NCBI GenBank assembly: GCA_030642025.1 | Contig: DAOWOO010000033.1 | Coordinates: 1 to 8,936, forward strand | DNA: 8,936 bases | Source: Candidatus Zixiibacteriota bacterium | Lineage (GTDB): Bacteria; Zixibacteria; MSB-5A5; GN15; PGXB01 | Reading direction: 5' to 3' | Translations under genes and position numbers: made by a program | Notes under the pieces: model-generated | What the model was told of the DNA's origin: nothing | Seen by the model: the letters and a program-made list of their open reading frames with translations, nothing else | The model's database searches: none | Part shown: one piece after another, positions 5,266-8,936 of the stretch | How the letters are laid out: every line of letters starts with the position of its first letter | How positions within the stretch are numbered: position 1 is the first letter of the stretch

Positions 5266-7011
5266 TTAAATTGACATATTGAATTCAAGCAGTTTGCTTT
5301 CAACTTCCTTAAGGGTTTTCGCCCTAAGGACATTATCGGCAAGATCGCGGGCATCTTCATAGCGTATGCGGGATATAAGGTTGCAGGCATTATGAAGCTT
5401 CGTCGGATTCATGGATAAGAGGGTCATTCCCATGCCTATTAAAAGCGGGATAGCCAGGATATCCCCTGAAATCTCTCCGCATATATTCACCGGAATACTA
5501 TACTGTCTGGCCGCGTCAATGCAAAATTTGTACAGTTTTATAACCGCCGGGTGCATCGGATTGAAGGCTTTTAAAAGTTTCCGATTATCACGGTCAACCG
5601 CCAGAGTGTATTGCGTCAGATCGTTGGAGCCGATTGAAAAAAAGTCGACTTTTTCCGCCAGTTGGTCGGAGTTTAATGCTGCTGAAGGGACCTCAATCAT
5701 AATTCCGATTTTTATATGGCTGTCAAATTTACAGTGTTCCTTGCGAAGCCCGACCATGGTTCTTTTAATCAGGTTGGCGGCTTTACGCACTTCAGAAATA
5801 TCGGTCACCATCGGCAGGAGGATTTTAACATTTCCCCGGTGTGACGCTCTCAGGATGGCCCTGATCTGGCTGCGGAATAATTTTGGCATATCCAGCGCCG
5901 ATCGTATCCCGCGCCAGCCGAGAGCCGGATTCTTCTCCTGTCCAAAACGATCATTTTTGTAATACTTATCCGAGCCGAGATCGAATGTTCTGATAACAAC
6001 CGACTGAGGGGAATACGTTCCGGCCACATAATCGTACAGCTCAAACTGTTCCTCTTCGGTAGGGAAGCTTCCTTTCTGAAGGTAAAGAAACTCTGTCCGA
6101 TATAACCCGATCCCGACATTGTGCTTGGGAAGAATTCGATCTGCCGGTCCGGGAAGGTTAATATTGGCCGCCAGGTATATTTTAACATTATCCTTTGTTC
6201 GAGGGGGAAAATCAGGGAGTTTTTTCAACTTGGTCAGAGGCAGAGCTTTAAGCGATGCTTTCTTTTTAAGTAGTTCGTTCCAGACATCATCAGGCGGGTT
6301 GACCGTTACTTCGCCTGTGTCACCGTCAACAATTATCCGATCGCCGGTTTTTACCCTCAAGTGAGCATTTGGTGCGGCCACGATAGTTGGGATTAAAAGA
6401 GACCTGGCAACCAGCGCCATATGTGACGTGGAACTACCTTCCGATGTAACAAAGGCGCGCACTTTGCGATCATACAGGTTCAGTATTTCAGCGGCGGTGA
6501 AATTTTGTGCCACGACAATAGTATCCGGCGGATAGGCGCCGTCTCTGATCTCGCTGTGTCCCCTTAACTGGTTTACAACCTTCTTGGAAACAGCTTCAAT
6601 TTCATAAACCATCTGACGCATATAGACGTCTTTCGATTTCTTGAGAGGTATTACCGATTTTTCAACCAGCATGCTGTAGGCAAATTCCGCGTTACGGCGC
6701 GATGAGCGGATCTGGTCTTTGACCTTTTTCAAGAAAGCCTGATCCGAGACAATCATCAATTGGGTATCGAAAATCCTGGCGGCCGGTCCGCCGACTTTTT
6801 CGCCCGCCATCTTTTTCAGACGGTTGATTTCCAGTAGTGTTTCATTTATCGCTTCGTCAAGCCGGATGATCTCGGAGGCCACCTGGGCGCGGTCGAGAAC
6901 TCGTTCGCCGACCGACTGCTCCCAACTGTAAACAACTCGAGTGGTGCCGAACGCCAGACCGGGTGAGGTGGGGATACCTTTTAGAGTATATGTTTTTTTG
7001 CCGATTGTCAT
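5266..7011 (-). CDS. ptsI: Phosphoenolpyruvate-protein phosphotransferase (PTS enzyme I)
   Basis: Enzyme I transfers phosphate from phosphoenolpyruvate to HPr in the cytoplasm. At 581 residues it has the usual full length (about 575). The HPr-binding and phosphohistidine N-terminal part covers roughly 8-235; the phosphorylated histidine is His197 in STSHMALVARS, and DGDTGEVTVNP (229-239) closes this part. The PEP-binding TIM barrel follows: GIGLYRTEFLY (300-310, Arg305), RTFDLGSDK (341-349), NPALGWRGIR (361-370), IGIMIEVPSAAL (435-446), FFSIGSNDLTQYTLAVDRDN (457-476) and the catalytic cysteine motif NICGEISGD (Cys511). The loop before His197 reads EGSS where most family members have GGR/GGx, and FDLGSDK replaces the usual LDIGGDK; all obvious catalytic residues remain. 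The ATG at 7009-7011 has only a distant AAGG. The isomerase gene follows 19 bases after the stop. A regulatory EI paralogue (PtsP-like) is less likely because no GAF domain is present. Confidence 0.95.
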   Translation of the reverse strand: MTIGKKTYTLKGIPTSPGLAFGTTRVVYSWEQSVGERVLDRAQVASEIIRLDEAINETLLEINRLKKMAGEKVGGPAARIFDTQLMIVSDQAFLKKVKDQIRSSRRNAEFAYSMLVEKSVIPLKKSKDVYMRQMVYEIEAVSKKVVNQLRGHSEIRDGAYPPDTIVVAQNFTAAEILNLYDRKVRAFVTSEGSSTSHMALVARSLLIPTIVAAPNAHLRVKTGDRIIVDGDTGEVTVNPPDDVWNELLKKKASLKALPLTKLKKLPDFPPRTKDNVKIYLAANINLPGPADRILPKHNVGIGLYRTEFLYLQKGSFPTEEEQFELYDYVAGTYSPQSVVIRTFDLGSDKYYKNDRFGQEKNPALGWRGIRSALDMPKLFRSQIRAILRASHRGNVKILLPMVTDISEVRKAANLIKRTMVGLRKEHCKFDSHIKIGIMIEVPSAALNSDQLAEKVDFFSIGSNDLTQYTLAVDRDNRKLLKAFNPMHPAVIKLYKFCIDAARQYSIPVNICGEISGDILAIPLLIGMGMTLLSMNPTKLHNACNLISRIRYEDARDLADNVLRAKTLKEVESKLLEFNMSI

Positions 7012-7032
7012 AAATCATTATACCTTATAATT

Positions 7033-7055
7033 ATCCAGAATGTTGCACTCTGAAT
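7033..7055 (-). other. Stem-loop between ptsH and ptsI
   Basis: The minus-strand transcript can fold ATTCAGAGTG-CAA-CATTCTGGAT: a 10-base-pair stem including two G-U pairs, closed by a three-base CAA loop. It lies in the 77-base gap between ptsH and ptsI, about 21 bases before the ptsI start. It has no U-run directly after it, so it is not a normal intrinsic terminator. It could be a processing or stability element that separates HPr from EI levels. The pairing is seen directly; the role is inference. Confidence 0.45.
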
Positions 7056-7088
7056 GATAACGGTCTCCGGACTGGAAATGCAACTACT

Positions 7089-7364
7089 TTATAAATTCTT
7101 GAGATCGCCGAATCCGGAGCTTATCAGATTCGCCAGCGACTCAACAGCTTCATCTTCATCCTCGCCGTTGGCGTAAATGGTCAGGTTCGCACCCATCTCC
7201 GCCGCCAGCATCATGACCCCCATAATTGATTTGCCGTTGATTCTCAGCCCGTCCTTTTCCAGTTCGATTTCCGCTTTGAACCGTGTTGCGTGCGAGACAA
7301 ACATGGCTGCCGGTCGGGCATGCATCCCGAGCCGATTGACGACTTTCACTGATTTCTGTACCAT
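7089..7364 (-). CDS. ptsH: Phosphocarrier protein HPr
   Basis: HPr is the small cytoplasmic phosphocarrier of the phosphotransferase system; it takes phosphate from enzyme I and passes it to EIIA-type domains. The 91-residue length is typical. The active-site motif GMHARPAA places the phosphorylated histidine at position 15, followed by the conserved Arg17 and Pro18. The second landmark, NGKSIMGVMMLAAEMG, puts serine at position 46, where HPr kinase/phosphorylase acts in bacteria that have that enzyme. No hprK is visible here, so Ser46 regulation is inference. The ATG at 7362-7364 lies 8 bases after the dprA stop with only a weak AGCGG ribosome-binding sequence, suggesting translational coupling. 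ptsI follows after 77 bases that contain a stem-loop. Confidence 0.96.
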   Translation of the reverse strand: MVQKSVKVVNRLGMHARPAAMFVSHATRFKAEIELEKDGLRINGKSIMGVMMLAAEMGANLTIYANGEDEDEAVESLANLISSGFGDLKNL

Positions 7365-7372
7365 TTATCCGC

Positions 7373-8488
7373 TCAGTTCAAAATAAATCGTTTACCGGAC
7401 AGTTCCTGTATTATACCACGCAATTCCAGCGCAAGCAAGATCTGAAGTAATTCCGAAACCGGAGTGTTCAGTTCACGTGAAAGAACATCAATATGCACCG
7501 GGCCGTCGCCAAAATGATTGAGGATACTCTTCTCGGTATTGGTCAGATTCTCGGTCTTTCTGACCTGGGCGGCGCGGGCATTGTGAATCAGGCGGGGAAG
7601 CTGTTCAAATATGTCATTAACAGACATCAGAAGCTCGGCGCCATCTTTAATAAGCCTGTTTGTTCCTTTGCTGTATTTGGTTCGGGGCGGGCCGGGGACG
7701 GCGAAAACCTCGCGATTCTGGGCTAACGCATGTGAGGCGGTGGAGAGGGCGCCCGACCGTTCAGCGGCTTCGACCACCACCACCCCCTGAGCCAGTCCGG
7801 AGATAATCCTGTTTCGGCGTGGAAAATTGTGTGCGCCCGGAATAGTGCCCGGCAGAAACTCAGAAATTATAGCGCCGGATTCTCTTATTCTAAAAGCCAG
7901 ATCCTTGTTTTCGGGCGGGTATATAGTATCCAGTGATGAACCGAAAACAGCGATTGTTCTCCCACTGGCATCCAGCGCTCCCCTGTGTGCCGCCGTATCG
8001 ACCCCGCGCGCCATACCGGAAATAACGGTGACTTTTCTTTGCGCCAGCGCTTCGCCAAGCTGTTTGGCGAACAACCGTCCGTTTTCAGTGCCATCACGGG
8101 AACCGACAATGGCGACCGCATTGGCATCGGCCGGAACCAGACTGCCGGCATAAAACAGATACGGGGGCTTATCCTGAATATTTTTTAACGGTTCGGGATA
8201 TTCGGGATCATTATAAAGTACGAAATTCCATTCCCGTTTGATGATATCCTCGACAATACTTTCCGCTTCTGATCGATTCAGATTTTGATAAATTAACTCG
8301 GCCAGAGTTCTTCCCAGCCCGGGGATTTCAGATATATCGTCCTTTGATGCCGACAGTACCTCGGCGGCAGAGCCGAAATGGTTTATCAGATTATACAAAC
8401 GATTGGGTCCCACGCTTGGAATGGCAGCGAGGGTGATCAGGTCAATCAGTTTCTCTATCTTCTCGGTTGCGGTCAAGGCAGTCTTCAA
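7373..8488 (-). CDS. dprA: DNA processing protein DprA/Smf
   Basis: DprA binds incoming single-stranded DNA in the cytoplasm and loads RecA during natural transformation; it is also found in many bacteria not known to be competent. The 371-residue product begins with helix-hairpin-helix-like segments (IPSVGPNRLYNLINHFGS near 23-40, IPGLGRTLAELI near 55-66). The Rossmann-like DNA-binding core follows: VAIVGSRDG (126-133), SGMARGVDTAAHRGAL (157-172), a stretch ending LDTIYPPENKDL (186-197), NFPRRNRIISGLA (221-233), VVEAAERSGALSTASHAL (238-255) and AVPGPP (263-268). Residues about 311-371 fit the DprA winged-helix C-terminal domain. The start is a TTG at 8486-8488, the first possible start after an in-frame TAA; a second TTG at 8474-8476 is also possible. 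An AGGA sequence abuts the first TTG and lies 12 bases before the second. The stop is 8 bases before ptsH, so co-transcription is likely. Confidence 0.95.
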   Translation of the reverse strand: MKTALTATEKIEKLIDLITLAAIPSVGPNRLYNLINHFGSAAEVLSASKDDISEIPGLGRTLAELIYQNLNRSEAESIVEDIIKREWNFVLYNDPEYPEPLKNIQDKPPYLFYAGSLVPADANAVAIVGSRDGTENGRLFAKQLGEALAQRKVTVISGMARGVDTAAHRGALDASGRTIAVFGSSLDTIYPPENKDLAFRIRESGAIISEFLPGTIPGAHNFPRRNRIISGLAQGVVVVEAAERSGALSTASHALAQNREVFAVPGPPRTKYSKGTNRLIKDGAELLMSVNDIFEQLPRLIHNARAAQVRKTENLTNTEKSILNHFGDGPVHIDVLSRELNTPVSELLQILLALELRGIIQELSGKRFILN

Positions 8489-8936
8489 TCCTGTTTAAAA
8501 GTCCATCAATCCCCCGGCCCGACTGAGCCGAAATTAAAATATAATCAGGGTCGATCTTTTTTGAAATCACTTTTAACGAGTCGTCATCGTAAAGATCAAT
8601 CTTGTTTATGGCTACCAGCGACGGTCGTTTGGCCAGCGTGTTGTCGAATTCCCTGAGCTCTTTTTTGAGAATACGAAGCGTTTCGTCAATATCATCGGAG
8701 AATATATCTACTATAAATAAAATAAGCCGGGTTCTCTGAATATGTCTCAGGAATTGCAGACCGAGTCCCTTGCCATCGGAGGCTCCCTCGATTATCCCCG
8801 GGATATCGGCTATGACAAACGATTTGAACGAGCGCAGACGGACAATGCCGAGATTGGGAACAAGAGTGGTGAACGGGTAGTCGGCGATTTTCGGATGGGC
8901 CTCGGATAGCCGGGCCAGAAGGGTCGATTTGCCGGC
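8442..8936 (-). CDS. obg: Obg family GTPase, 3' part (cut by window edge)
   Basis: This is the C-terminal part of the ribosome-associated GTPase Obg/CgtA, which acts in large-subunit assembly and stress control. Frame-reading from base 8936 gives 164 residues and a TGA stop at 8442-8444. The first visible residues, AGKSTLLARLS, are the end of the G1 P-loop. Next come the switch I region ADYPFTTLVPNLG with the G2 threonine, DIPGIIEGA (G3), NKID (G4, near visible residue 111) and SAQSG (G5, near 136). The spacing and the ADYPFTTL and IPGIIEGA motifs are typical of Obg rather than Era or YchF. The glycine-rich Obg fold and the start lie beyond the window. The protein ends about 25 residues after G5, in a short charged tail, so there is no C-terminal OCT domain. 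The end of the gene overlaps the start of dprA by 47 bases. Confidence 0.93.
   Translation of the reverse strand, partial: AGKSTLLARLSEAHPKIADYPFTTLVPNLGIVRLRSFKSFVIADIPGIIEGASDGKGLGLQFLRHIQRTRLILFIVDIFSDDIDETLRILKKELREFDNTLAKRPSLVAINKIDLYDDDSLKVISKKIDPDYILISAQSGRGIDGLLNRIEDCLDRNREDRETD

Noticed and set aside
5247..5390. Possible 48-residue N-terminal extension of the isomerase
   Set aside because: It would lie within the ptsI end, has no family resemblance, and the ATG at 5246 has a good GGGGAA at a 7-base distance.
7017..7022. Perfect TATAAT just before ptsI
   Set aside because: There is no -35 hexamer at a suitable distance, and transcription would start at or after the ptsI ATG; the region is simply AT-rich.
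1..8936. CRISPR arrays, tRNA/rRNA genes, insertion sequences and toxin-antitoxin pairs
   Set aside because: Reading both strands showed no spaced direct repeats, cloverleaf-like sequence, transposase motifs or inverted terminal repeats; almost all bases are accounted for by conserved genes.

Overview
The window is a dense run of bacterial chromosomal genes, all on the minus strand, so they read from high to low coordinates. In transcription order they are: the 3' part of the GTPase gene obg, dprA, ptsH (HPr), ptsI (enzyme I), a bifunctional phosphoglucose/phosphomannose isomerase, panD, a short GlmU-like nucleotidyltransferase, a small exported and probably outer-membrane protein, a LytR_C-domain membrane protein, rsfS and rho. 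I see no rRNA, tRNA, CRISPR array, transposase, phage gene or attachment site. No gene-free stretch reaches 300 bases; the longest gaps are about 147 and 119 bases.

The organism looks like a Gram-negative (diderm) bacterium of moderate GC. An exported beta-rich protein ending in aromatic residues, a LytR_C protein directly before rsfS, and a PGI/PMI-type isomerase suggest a deep branch of the FCB superphylum (Zixibacteria-like or a related candidate phylum). That placement is a low-confidence impression, not a measurement.

The genes fall into three blocks. (1) 8936-4182: obg, dprA, ptsH, ptsI and pgi/pmi are tightly packed (one 47-base overlap, gaps of 8, 77 and 19 bases) and probably form one operon, with a stem-loop between ptsH and ptsI and a GC-rich hairpin after pgi/pmi. 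(2) 4094-2930: panD and the GlmU-like gene, 10 bases apart, sit behind a good sigma70-like promoter. (3) 2852-82: the exported protein gene has its own promoter-like sequence and is followed closely by the LytR_C gene, rsfS and rho.

The parts combine general information processing (Obg, DprA, RsfS, Rho) with sugar-phosphate and envelope-precursor metabolism (HPr/EI, PGI/PMI, GlmU-like protein), a coenzyme A precursor enzyme (PanD) and envelope proteins. No sugar-specific PTS component (enzyme II) is present here. I found no clear new biological system. The most unusual points are the GlmU-like protein lacking its acetyltransferase half, enzyme I with altered glycine-rich motifs, HPr/EI embedded between dprA and an isomerase, and the small unrecognised envelope protein.
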